Shown: one piece after another, positions 1 through 10,846 of the stretch | Layout: each line of letters begins with the position of its first letter | How positions within the stretch are numbered: position 1 is the first letter of the stretch | NCBI GenBank assembly: GCA_011799875.1 | Contig: CM022302.1 | Span: 324,801,114 to 324,865,113, forward strand | From: Thinopyrum elongatum | Lineage: Eukaryota; Streptophyta; Magnoliopsida; Poales; Poaceae | DNA length: 64,000 nt | Reading direction: 5' to 3' | The notes under the pieces: model-generated | The model's database searches: none | What the model was told of the DNA's origin: nothing | What the model saw: the letters and a program-made list of their open reading frames with translations, nothing else | Position numbers and translations under genes: made by a program

Positions 1-1
1 T

Positions 2-1648
2 TACCAAAGTCCATTGATGGAGGCATACGTTGAGGAAGTGAGAAAGTTGGAGGAGCGCTTTGACGGATTGCAAACAGAGCACATATCCCGTGCGTAAAAC
101 AGCATCGCTGATCATCTGTCGAAGTGCGCTGTGCAAAAGCTCCTTGTGGAACCAGGGACTTTTGTTCTCCATCTGACTCAACCCTCCGTATCCCTGGCAA
201 CAATGGCCAGAAAGAGGAGGAAACTGGACTCCGGCAAGCCTCTCCCGGCAGGACCTCCCGAGGCCCCCGGTAGAGAGCTTGGCGGGAACAACTCCCCTTC
301 GACCAACGAGCTGCACCATCCCGCCAGACAACCGGTCCCTGTGGTCGAGAAGTGCGCTCCTGCGAATGAGGAGGTGCCGTTGATCCTTGTTGCCGAGACT
401 CTGGCCCCAACTTGGGCATGGCACATAGTCCATTTCCTCCAAACTGGAGAACTCCCCGAAGAGCAAGAAGAAGCTGAAAGAGTAGCCCGGAGGGCCAGTA
501 TGTATCAGTTTGTCAATGACACACTATACAGAAGGAGGCCCAACGGTGTGAAATTGAAGTGCATTTGCCGGGAGGAAGGAAAGGAACTGTTGGCAGAGAT
601 ACACAAAGGCATGTGCGGCTCACACATTGGATCAAGGGCCCTGGTTGGAAGAGCCTTCTGGCAAGGTTTCTATTGGCCCACGGCCCTCCAAGATGCAGTT
701 GAGCTCGTCACTAAATGTGAAGCCTGCCAGTTCCACTCCAAGAACATTCATCAGCCTGCCCAAGCTCTTCAAACAATCCCTTTATCATGGCCCTTCTTGG
801 TCTGGGGGCTCGATATCTTGGGCCCCTTTCCCCGTGCTACCGTGGGCTTTGAGTTCTTGTTCATCGCTATCGACAAGTTCACAAAGTAGCCAAAGGTGGA
901 GCCTGTGAGAAAGGTGACCGCTCAGTCAGCTATCAAGTTCTTGAAAGGATTGGTGTGCCGCTTCGGAGTCCCTGCCCGGATCATCACTGACAATGGCACC
1001 CAATTCATGAGCCGCGCCTTCATGCAATATGTTCATGCCCTCGGAAGCAAGATCTCGTTCGCCTCTGTTGCCCATCCCAGAAGCAACGGACAAGCTGAAA
1101 GGGCGAATGCTGAAGTGTTGCGGGGCCTCAAGACAAGAACTTTTGATAGACTGCAGAAGTGTGGCAGGCGATGGATTGATGTGCTGCCGGTGGTTCATTG
1201 GTCCCTCAGAACGACACCAAATTGAGCTACCGGGCAGACTCCCTTCTCCCTAGTCTATGGGGTAGAAGAAATTATCCCCATGGAACTCATATTCGGGTCT
1301 CCTCGAGTGCTTGCCTACGATGAAGTAGCGCAGGAATGGCACCGGCGTGATGACGCTGTGCTACTTGACAAGAACCGTCTCCGGGCCGCTACGCGTGCTG
1401 CACGATACTAGCAAGCCCTGCACCGCTATCACAGCTGCAGGGTTCGTGCTCGGGGTTTTGAGGAAGGCGACCTTGTCCTTAGGCGTGTTCAGTCCGCCAA
1501 GGGTGCAAACAAGTTAACGCCAAAGTGGGTAGGCCCTTACCAGGTAGTACGAGTCACCAGACATGGCGCAGTCCGTCTGGACACCGAAGATGGCATTCAA
1601 TTGCAAAACTCATGGAACATTGAGCATCTCCATAAGTTCTACTCGTAA
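2..1648 (+). pseudogene. Gypsy pol C-terminal part: end of RNase H and integrase
   Basis: One reading frame runs through the region and ends at TAA 1646-1648, but it has in-frame stops at 95-97 (TAA), 886-888 (TAG), 1223-1225 (TGA) and 1409-1411 (TAG). It begins in the RNase H tail. The integrase follows: an HHCC zinc-binding motif (KGMCGSH, then CEAC), the catalytic Asp in WGLDILGP, the second Asp in IITDNGTQF and the Glu in NGQAERANAE. It ends with a C-terminal domain (LTPKWVGPYQVVR, WNIEHLHKFYS). It is close in sequence to the integrase of the inner element at 7464-9119. The family function is insertion of retrotransposon cDNA into chromosomes. This copy cannot make a full protein. Confidence 0.9.
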
Positions 1649-1668
1649 GGCGCGGCTCTCGGGCCCTG

Positions 1669-1673
1669 CCCGG
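1669..1673. repeat. Target-site duplication, left copy (CCCGG)
   Basis: CCCGG directly precedes the left LTR (TGTCGG...). The same five bases directly follow the right LTR at 14609-14613. A 5-bp duplication is the normal footprint of LTR-retrotransposon integrase. Confidence 0.85.
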
Positions 1674-2428
1674 TGTCGGCATACGACACCTATGGGATCG
1701 CGTGGATCCCTTTTACGGTTCGGCGGGGAGAGAGGTATGCACAAAAAGCAGATGCAACGATCAATGTAGGGGGATTTTTACCCAGGTTCAGGCCGCTGAG
1801 AAGCGTAATACCCTACTCCTACTTTAGTTTATTGTGGGTGATTAAACCCAAGCTTCAGGAGCGCTTGCGATGAACAGTATGTTCGAGTAGCAGCTACGCA
1901 TGCAGAATGGGCTAGAGATTCCTCTCCCCTGTAGCTATGCCTTGGGCCTCCTTTTATACGTCCAAGGGGTCACCAACAGTGGCGTACAATACATACAAGA
2001 GGTGTAAAGTTGCTACAGTGTTTACATGCTTTTCACTGACGATTTAGGACAAACGCATTAAATGCTCCGTTTAGGTGTCCCTTATTTTCTTGGGGATGGA
2101 AAAAGGGCCCGTCCCAACAGCACCGCTTAAGCTCGTCCACCACTAGTGCCATGACACGCATCTAGGAGGACAAAACCCAAATGACAGGCTGGTCGCTACG
2201 CTGGAGCGGTGGCAGGGTGGCGGGATCTTGCTAGGTGCAAGTCTTGCCAATTCTTCGCAAGCCATCCCGGCAAGGGTCTTCTGTCTTCTAGTCACTGGTT
2301 TGAATGCCTTCTTGATAGTCTTGCACTTGCTTCCAGCTGTCCCCTGGCAAGCCTTGCCACTGGTATGGCTACAACCTTCCGTGCACAAGTATGGGGTACT
2401 AAAGGACCCAAACTTTAGTACACCGATA
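1674..2428 (-). repeat. 3' LTR of the inner Tat-type element
   Basis: This 755-bp copy is direct-repeat partner to 13842-14608. The plus-strand ends are TGTCGG and CCGATA, so the last dinucleotide CA has mutated to TA. A minus-strand TATA box (TATAAAA) lies at 1952-1958. It lacks a 12-13 bp stretch (a tandem copy of TTTAGGTGTCC) that the 5' LTR carries. Confidence 0.92.
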
Positions 2429-2442
2429 GGAGCCCCCGGGCC
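2429..2442 (-). promoter_or_regulatory. Polypurine tract of the inner element
   Basis: The minus strand reads GGCCCGGGGGCTCC immediately before the LTR. The outer element has the same GGGGGCTCC core directly before its own 3' LTR at 16553. It is the expected plus-strand primer for cDNA synthesis. Confidence 0.7.
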
Positions 2443-2821
2443 TAGGCCATACACGGGCACGAGGCATTGTTGGGCTAGGCCCAAACAGTGCACGGGCATG
2501 CGTGGCAGGAGATAGCTGTCGTAATTATCTCGTTTACCGCCCTTCCCCATGGCACATATTGAATGCACGATGCAGGATATGTGCATGGAACAACCGCTGT
2601 AGCAGTGCACTCGTGAAAACGCATCCACATTGATTAGAAAGGAGGCAGTTCCGTGCCTTCCCCATAAAAAGGAATCCGCAGAGGCGCCGTTCATTTACCT
2701 CCCATCCTTTCCAATCTGGAAACCGCCGTCGCCTTCTTCCACAAACTCAAAGCAGAGCCTCTCCCATCCATCCGCCACCTCCACTCTCTCATCGCCCTTG
2801 GCCCCTGCTTCCTCAGTCGCC
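2443..2821 (+). promoter_or_regulatory. Putative promoter and leader of the antisense gene
   Basis: This stretch lies between the polypurine tract and the first good ATG of the antisense gene (2822). It has a TATA-like CATAAAAAG at 2663-2671, about 150 bases upstream of that ATG. A pyrimidine-rich leader follows (2690-2820). No other gene is visible. A promoter role is inference from position and the TATA-like box. Confidence 0.45.
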
Positions 2822-5800
2822 ATGCCGCCCAAAGCGAGCAAGGACAAAGAGGTAAAAGCCGTCGAGGAGAGCGAGCTGGTGAAGATGCGGAAGGAGCACG
2901 TCGTCTTTCCTCCGACGCTTGACACGAGTGCCCTGAAGGATCGGTATCTGTGCATGTGGGGGAGGGAGACGAAGGCTCACCCTGCTACTCACGTGAATCC
3001 AGCTTCCTCTGAGGGCGGCCCAGATAAATTCCCTTTCTTTGTCGCATACTTTTATTGCGGGCTCTGCCCTCCGTTTTTTGATTTCTTCAACGACATCATG
3101 TACACATATGGCTTCCGTCTCTTGGATTTCGCGCCGAATGTCGTGACATGCATGTCAGTCTTTGCCCATCTCTGTGAAAATTTCGCCGGAGTAATCCCCA
3201 GCAAAGCCCTCTTTCGCCACTATTTCATTCCCCGTATCGAAAAAGGAGACGCCCATTCCGGTTCTATCACCTGGATTCCAAGGGCATGGAATAGGAGATA
3301 TATCCAGAGGGTCTCTACTGTACGAAGTGGGAAGAATGGCGGGGCGAATGGTGCTGGATTAAGGAGAAAGATCCCTAGCCTTTCTGTCTGCCCCGACAAA
3401 TGAAAGTGGTCCACGGCAATGATTGGAGCGCTCTCGATCCCCAAGATGAGAAGCTCACAATCGCAATTACCAGGATCCACCATCTCAGGGCTGCCGGGCT
3501 CACAATAGAAATGATTGGCGTTGATTTACTTCGCCGCCGCATCGCTCCTCTGCATAACAAAGGGAGACTAGCCTGGAAGTTTCGGAATGCGGCAGATATC
3601 ATGAGGCTGCATTCTGGGTTGAACAACAACTTAACAATTATACAGCACACAGCTCTCTGCCACAAGCTGTTCAGGCCCGGCGGGAAATATAAGTTGCCGG
3701 CGAGCATAATTCCTCTATGCAACAAGTCTGCTCTGACCTCAATCATCGCCATGATGCCAGCATGTAATGCCCACGGCCTTGACGGAACTTGGGTTGAGAC
3801 ATCCGCAGAGCAAGCACAGGGGTTCTTTGACAATCTGTCGGAGAGAGCCATCTGGGAAGAGACAAATCTCATCCGCCCCACCACTGACGAAGAAGTGGCG
3901 TATATCGCCAGCAGGGCGGAAGAGGCGAATCTTGCTGTGGAGGCTGGTAGCGCTGGCTTCGTGGAAGAGGAGGCCAGTGAAGAAGAAGTAATGTCAGAGG
4001 AAAATCTTGCCGGGCAAGGTGAGACTGCCGGGGAACAGAGCGGCACAGCTGCCGGGAGCCCTTCTGTCGAAGATACAACCGAGGAGCAGCTACACGAGGA
4101 GCCCCCAGCTCCAGAGAAGAAGAAGCGTGTGCTACGGAAAGCTGCCTCTGGCATCCCAGCACATCAACCTTCCACGATCGGTGAGGTTCCCGGCAAAAAA
4201 GGGGCTGGCAAGGGTGCGCAGCGGCAAGACGCTCAGCAGCAACCCGAGCGACGTACTAGACGCACGACTGCGGCAACAACTGGAGCGGTGAGGGCGTCTC
4301 ATATGACAGCACCAACAGCCGGAGCAATAGGGTCGCATCGACCCGCCGTTTCCGCCGCAGCCAAGCGACCCAGGACCCCTTCTCCGCCCCCTCACACGGA
4401 CACTGTAGTGGAGGTCGACTTCGACCTCTCCGATTTTAGCCCGGAAAGAGAAGAGTAAGGGTCCTGCCGGATCTTTTTAACTTTTGAGTTCCTGATTTGC
4501 TTAATTCACTTGTCTTGCTTTGGCCTGCCTCCGTAGGTATAAGGAAACATTGGCGCAAAGGATGGTGAAGAGGGCAAAGACTTCAACGGGTGACGAGCCC
4601 CCGACAAGCACCGTAGGTGCACCAGAGCTCATCGTCGTCAGCCTGGAGCTCAATCCTCAGCGCAGCCCCCAACCCAGCCCCCAGCGTGAGTCCACTACTC
4701 ATTTTCCACTGGCGGGCGTTGAGGTGTTTGTCTTTGCTACTGACATCACCAGGCCTGCAGGAGAAGAACGGCAACAAGGAGAGCCCTCGGAGGCCGTCCC
4801 TGACGCACCGCCTCTGTTAACCACGCCGCCCAGAGATGAATCTCCGACAAGCGTTTCCACTGGCGAGCCCATTCGAGTTGAAGAGGAGCTGGCAAGCACG
4901 GGCACTGGCAGTCCTACATTGGCAACCAATGTTGTCGGGACAGGAGAACCCACCTCTCAACAGCTCGACACAGGTAAACCACTTGCCTCTGAGTACTTGT
5001 CATTTTTTCTTTCTTTTTGTTTTCCTGAACTTCAACCTTGGTCTCATCTTGTTTCCTTCCCCGGTCTTCTAATCTTCCTTCAATGGAACAAATGGATGTT
5101 GATATCGTCATCGAGGAGACCGCCAAGGATGCTGCCACCGAGGCCGACAAGATCGCTGCCGATGAGGCCACCAAGGTTGCACAGGAGGAAACCACCAAAG
5201 GATCTGCTGAGAGGGCCGGCAAGGAGATCGGTGACCATACTGATGGCATCCCTGCCACAGGAGCACAGGGTGCTGCACTAGTCACTGAGCCCCCAGTTGC
5301 CGGCGAGACGGTTGTCGAAGACCAACCGTCTACATCTGAAGCCCCTCCGTCAAGCAGATACCTTAAGGTTGGTGACAACCTGTTTGTCAGCATACCAGGG
5401 ACAGCAAGCAGTCGAATGCCAACCGAAGAGGAAATTCTTGATGAAGACGTCATCGCCACTGCTGGACTCAAGATCGTTGATGAGCCATGCGCCAGCAGCA
5501 GCAGGTCCAAGGAAGAACAGCTCCTCCAAGCCATGAGCAGCAACTTCCAAAAGCTCCAGGCGCTTCACCGCTCCCGAAAGGAAAAGTTGGATTCCAGGGC
5601 GGCAGTTGTCGAAGCAGCAGAGGCAGATTTCTAGAAGCACGTCAAGCAAACACAAGTCTGGTATGCTGAGCCTTTCCAGGAGCTGATGACTGGCCGGGAA
5701 CAGCTGAGTCAAAGTTGGAGTGAGCTCCTCTTGAAGCAGTCCGACACCGAGAAGGCACAGGAAGAGACCACGCAGCAGGCCGCTGTAGAGGAAGCTCGCT

Positions 5801-6735
5801 TGACAAAACACCGCATCGGGCTCGATGCTCATGAAGAGGACCTTGCTGCTCACGAGGAGGCGCTTGCTGCCAAGCTCCATAGTAAGGACAAGGAGATCGA
5901 AAGGCTTGTCACGCAGAGAACCTAGGAGCTGGAGCAGAAACACAAGGAGACGCTCGAAGCTCTGGCTATAGATCACGCCGGCAAGCTGAAGGAGGCCATC
6001 GATGCCGCCGAAGCTGCAGAGGCCGCCAAGAACGAGCTGGGCGATAAAGTAAAGAGGCTGGAGGCAGATCTCGAGGACCATGGCAAGGAGCTCTCAACGC
6101 TCAAAGCCGACAGAGAGAAGACTCTCTATAGCTTGGCGGAGATGCAAACCTCCATGTCCGACAAGATCAAAAAGCTCACCTCAGCCAATGAATCCATCGC
6201 TGATCTGAAACTGAAGCTGACCACGCTAGAGAAGTCCCTGGAGGACGGCAAGGCTTAAGAGAAGGCTTTGATCAAAGACCTCCGGAATGAGAAGGACCTA
6301 CTCAAGAGCGCCGCCGCCTCTTATAATGACTTTGACAAATGTGTGAAGATCTGGACCTAGCGCCTGGTTGACGTCATGGAAAGGATTGCAGCAGAGCTGT
6401 CCACTATAGGCCTGCAGAACTTCAACTATTCTTCTGACGACAGGGTGTCCTCGAGCGCCAAGCTGACCATGTTCTTCGAGAGCGTCGTTGATGCCATGAA
6501 GCGGCTCCATTCTGAACGAGCAACCCATCTGGCCAACGAATCTCGCAAACTCTGCCAGGCCATCCTCCTCAAGGTGCTCGTCAAAGTGGTGCACAAGAAC
6601 CCTGGCATCAACCTCACCAACGTTCTCGACAGCTTGCCGGAGAATGTCGACCTCGAGGCACTCAAAGAGCTCATTGCGCCCATCGTCGACAAGGTGAGCC
6701 AAGTCAAGAGGGTCAAAGGCCAACGCAGGGACTAG
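2822..6735 (+). pseudogene. Antisense gene of the inner Tat-type element (conserved N-terminal domain plus coiled coil)
   Basis: The gene is convergent with gag-pol. It starts MPPKASKDK at 2822. Residues FPFFVAYFYCGLCPPF and the following stretch to about 3240 match the domain known as putative gypsy-type transposon (Pfam Transposase_28), which is also seen at 25056-25679 here. The frame shifts near 3295 and continues with YCTKWEEWRGEWCWIKEKDP and KVVHGNDWSAL to an acidic, low-complexity region. An intron fits at 4455-4536 (GTAAGG to CCGTAG) and rejoins a split Glu codon. A second donor is at 4974 (CAG|GTAAACC), but its acceptor is unclear. From about 5086 to 6735 the product is a long Ala/Glu/Lys-rich coiled coil. 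In-frame stops (for example after 3370 and near 5631, 5922, 6257 and 6357) make it a pseudogene. The product's function is unknown. Confidence 0.75.
4455..4536 (+). other. Intron in the antisense gene
   Basis: The donor is GA|GTAAGG and the acceptor CTCCGTAG|GTAT, with a T-rich middle. Removing these 82 bases fuses the upstream frame (ending ...SPEREE) with the downstream frame (YKETLAQRMVKRAK) without a stop. The two frames do not join otherwise. Confidence 0.7.
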
Positions 6736-7463
6736 CCACTTCGCTTCATCTTTGCCGCCACCAGTCCATGCCAAAGACAATTTCATCTTAAGTTAGAATC
6801 GCAGCAACTATCAATGTAATATAACTTGCTATGTTTTGGATGAATGCATGCTATTTCCCTTGTCGGATTTCTTTCTGTATGGTGCATGCCCTATGCTTAT
6901 TGGAAAAACTTGCCAGCGCGCGCACCCTTGCCGTGAGCGCTTTGAGGAACGGATCCTTAGCAGCCTGCTGGAGGTGTCGCTACCGGCAAGATACCTTAAC
7001 GTTTTCAGTGCAGCCACCTAGGCTATTGAGCGGACTCGAAACAGAGTAAGGGCGCAACCGATCACGACAAGGTTCCTTCGCGTGCAGGTTTTCCATACAA
7101 AAGTCAAAGTCATTCAAGGAAAATGCCCCTTAAGTAAAAAAGAAATTCACTTAAAGTTCTGCAACTTAGCTTTTTGTTGCTCAACTCCTTCCTGCAAGAT
7201 GTCAACTTTGAACATCGCCTATCGGTATCCATACCATCACTCCCCCCCGGCAAACTTGCACGCGAGGGAACCAGAAGCAAGTGTAATACAATATCTCAGA
7301 CAAGCATGCATATAGATTAACATGAAAATCGACAGGAATTGTAAACCACTTAAGCTTATTCAGCTATGCACAGGGTCTGCGCCTGGCTTTGTACAAAGGA
7401 TCGCATGCCTTGCCGGCAAAACTCGTACAAAAGGTGGTTGCCGGGGGACCCGGCAACTGCGCC
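6736..7463. other. Spacer between the convergent antisense gene and pol
   Basis: These 728 bases separate the end of the antisense gene (plus strand) from the pol stop (minus strand). No coding frame of note was seen. The part at about 7370-7440, read on the minus strand, matches the outer element just right of its insertion site (14620-14680). It is therefore the family's post-pol spacer. Confidence 0.7.
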
Positions 7464-9119
7464 TTATGGGTACAACTTACGAAGATGCTCGATATGCCAG
7501 TAATTGCTCATTGGAATGCCATCCTCGGTCTCCAGGTAGACAGCACCAGGCCTGGTGACTCGTACTACCCGATAAGGGCCTTCCCACTTCGGCGTCAACC
7601 TGTTGGAATTCTTGGCCGACTGAACACGCCAAAGAACAAGGTCGCCTTCCTCAAGACTTCGGGCATGAACCTTGAGGCTATGGTAGCGGCGCAAGGCTTG
7701 CTGGTAGCGTGCAGCTCGCACAGCAGCCTGAAGACGATCTTCCTCAAGGAGCGTAGCGTCATCTTGCCGCAGCTGCTTTTGCTCAAGCTCATCATAAGCG
7801 AGCACTCGAGGTGACCCGTATATGAGTTCCGTGGGGAGAACTACTTCTGTCCCGTACACTAGGGAGAAGGGTGTCTGGCCAATGGCTCAATTTGGTGTCG
7901 TTTTGATTGACCAAAGAACCACCAGCAGCTCATCAATCTAGTGTCTTCTGCACTTTTTCAGCTTGTCGAAAGTCCATGTCTTGAGACCTCGCAACACTTC
8001 AGCATTTGCCCTTTCCGCTTGGCCGTTGCTTCTCGGATGAGCAACAGAAGCAAAACAGATTTTGCTGCCAAGGTCTTGGACGTATTGCATGAAGGTGTGG
8101 CTCGTGAACTGTGTGCTGTTGTCAGTGATGATCCTGTTTGGCACACCAAAATGGCAAAGTAGTCCTTTGAAGAACTTGACGGTTGATTCTGCTGTCACCT
8201 TTCTCACTGCTTCCACTTCTGGCTACTTTGTGAACTTATCGATTGCGACGTACAAGTACTCAAAGCCCCCGGTAGCACGGGGAAAAGGGCCCAATATGTC
8301 GAGCCCCCAGACCGAAAATGGCCAGGAAAGAGGGATTGTCTGAAGAGCCTGAGCTGGCTGATGCAATTTCTTTGAATGGAACTGGCACGCTTCACACTTG
8401 GTTACTAGTGCAGTTGCATCCTGGAGGGCAGTAGGCCAAAAGAAACCTTGCCGGAATGCCTTATCGACAAGAGCCCTTGAGCATATGTGGGAGCCACATA
8501 TGCCTCCATGTATCTCTGCCAACAGCTCCAGTCCATCTTCCCGAGGAATGCACTTCAATTTCACGCCGTTCGGTCTCTTTCTGTACAGGAAATTGTCCAC
8601 AAATTGGTACATACTAGACCGACGGGCTACTTTCTCCGCTTCTTCCTGTTCGTCAGGGAGTTCCCCTGTTTGGAGGAACTGGACAATGTGCTGTGCCCAT
8701 GGTGGAGCCTGAGGCTCGACAGCAAGGACTAAAGGCATGTCTTCTGTCGCGGGAGCATTCGTCTCTACGGCAAGGGCTTGAGGACTTGCCGGAGCCTGTT
8801 GCTCCCCGACAAGCTTGGCGTTGTTCCCGGCAGCTTCTGGAAGCTCTACGGGAAAGTACTGGCCGGAATTCAACCTTCTTCGTTTATCTTGCCTCGTTGA
8901 TGGTATTACGGATGGCTGAGTCAATCGGAGCACAAAAGTACCTGGTTCCACAGGTAACTTGAGGGCAGCACGCTTTGACAGATAGTCAAAGCGCTCCTCC
9001 AATTTCCTCACTTCATCTATGTATGCTTCCATCAACGGGCTCTGATAGTCTTTATTCACTTGCTTGACGACAAGCTGTGAATCACCTCTGACGATAAGCT
9101 TCTTAATTCCAAGGTCCAC
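7464..9119 (-). pseudogene. Integrase and RNase H tail of the inner element
   Basis: Read on the minus strand, 9119-8223 carries the RNase H end (IVRGDSQLVVKQVN), then the integrase HHCC region (GGICGSHICS, CEACQFHSK) and the first catalytic Asp (WGLDILGPFPRA). 8216-7938 carries the second Asp (IITDNSTQF; the usual NG is NS here) and the catalytic Glu (NGQAERANAE). 7859-7464 carries the C-terminal domain, ending WHIEHLRKLYP. Stop codons separate the pieces. Compared with the outer element, about 20 residues are missing before LPVEPGTFVLRL. This enzyme would insert cDNA into the host genome; the copy is inactive. Confidence 0.9.
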
Positions 9120-10807
9120 CGCGATCCTGAGACCGGCAAGCAGCCCTTCATATTATGTAGTGTTGTTTGTTGATCTCTCCTGGGGAAAGTGCATCTGAAT
9201 TACATATTTGAGGTGCTCTCCGGTGGGTGCGACAAGCAGCACGCCAGCACCGGCGCCTTGCAATAAGAAAGCCCCATCAAAATACATAATCCACTCTCGA
9301 TCTATTTCCTTGCCGGGGAGAGTTTTCTCTTGACTTTCATCGTCTGGCGTTGGGGTCCATTCTGCATTGAACTTCGCCAAGGCTCTGCTCTGAATTGTTT
9401 AAGTGCTTTCAAACTTGAGATCAAAGCTTGACAGTTCCAACGCCCACTCCACAATCCTGCCGGTCGCCTCTGGATTTCGTAAAATCCGCTGCAACAGGAA
9501 TCGAGTGACGATGGTGATCTCATGTGCCTGGAAATAATGGCGCAGCTTCCTTGAGGCCGTAAGGAGGCCGAAGAGCAACTTGTGCATGCCAGAGTATATT
9601 GACCTAGCCCCCTGCAAAATGGAACTGACAAAATAAACTGGGCGCTGCACCATCTTCTTCCTCTGCGTTGCTTCATTTGACCTTGCAGATTCTGCCTTGT
9701 CGGCACCAGACCCTGCCGGGGAACATCCCAGCTCAGACGTTCTTGCCATCGCCGCTACTTCCTCATCGACTAATCTCCACGCTACTAACGCAGCACTAAC
9801 CACTTGATTTGTCGCCGCTAAATATAGCAGCAACGGCTCTTGTGGTTTAGGCGCGACTAGTATCGGCGGAGAGGAGAGGTACCTCTTCAAATCATGCAGT
9901 GCTGCCTCCGCTTCCGGAGTCCATTTCATTGGACCTGGCTTCTTCAAGATTTTGAAAAAGGGCAGGGCGTGCTCAGCAGATTTGGAGATGAACCTGCTCA
10001 GAACAGTGATGTAGCCGGCAAGTCGACGAACATCTTTGACGCGTCTTGGTGCTTCAACCTGCCCAATTGCCTTGATCTTGTCGGGATTTGCTTCGATCCC
10101 TCGCTGAGATACAAAGAACTCAAGAAGCTTGCCGGATGGAATGCCAAACACACACTTCTCAGAATTGAGCTTCAGATTGATCTTGCGTAGATTCGCAAAT
10201 GTCTCTTCTAGATCTTGTATGAGAGTTGCCTTGTCCTTGGTTTTAACCACCATGTCATCCATATAGGCTTCCATATTTCTATGTAGCTGAGGCTCAAAAC
10301 CGATCTGGACCGCTCTTGCAAACGTTGAACCGCACTTTTCAACCCGAAAGGCATACATAAGAAACAATACGTTCCACACGGGGTGATAAAGGCGGTTTTC
10401 TCTTCGTCTTCCTTTGCCATGAAAATTTGATGGTACACTGAATAGGCGTCGAGAAACGACAACAAATCGCAGCCAGCAGTGGAGTCCACAATCTGGTCGA
10501 TGCACGGCAAGGGGAAAGGATCTTTTGGATAGGCTTTATTGATATCTGTATAGTCGATACATAGCCTCCATTTTCCATTCGCCTTGCGCACTACAACTGG
10601 ATTGGCCAACCACGTCGGACGGAGTACTCCTCTGACCAAACCTGCCGCTTCCAACTTCCTAATTTCTTCGGCAATAAATTCTTGCCATTCCAAAGACTGT
10701 TTCCTAACTTTCTGCTTGACGGGCCGTGCATGAGGACAGACAGCAAGGTGGTGCTCAATTACTTCCCTGGGAACACCAGGGATATCAGACGGTTGCCATG
10801 CAAACAC
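9120..10807 (-). pseudogene. Reverse transcriptase and RNase H of the inner element
   Basis: RT starts in MFAWQPSDIPGVP and shows KWRLCIDYTDINKA, FLDAYSVYHQI (usually SGYHQI) and the active site YMDDM at 10265-10251. A frameshift near 10330-10350 separates the MPFGLKSA part from the FARAVQIGFEPQ part. The RT thumb and connection follow (KPVYF/RPVYFVSS). RNase H shows MYFDGAF with its first catalytic Asp near 9300 and a stop where NTT*YEG would read NTAAYEG (about 9155). The family makes double-stranded cDNA from the element RNA in the virus-like particle. This copy is broken by at least one frameshift and several stops. Confidence 0.9.
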
Positions 10808-10846
10808 ATCGATATTCGCCCGCAGGAAAGCAATGAGCGCGCTTTC

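Noticed and set aside
1674..2428. Treating this LTR as the 3' LTR of the plus-strand pol that ends at 1648
   Set aside because: The TATA box is on the minus strand, the polypurine tract sits on its right side, CCCGG duplications bracket 1674-14608, and the outer element's own polypurine tract and LTR are at 16542-17395.
3375..4154. A 259-codon minus-strand frame over the antisense gene
   Set aside because: The plus-strand frame carries the conserved domain continuation and joins across a valid intron; the minus frame shows only Ser/Ala-rich shadow sequence.
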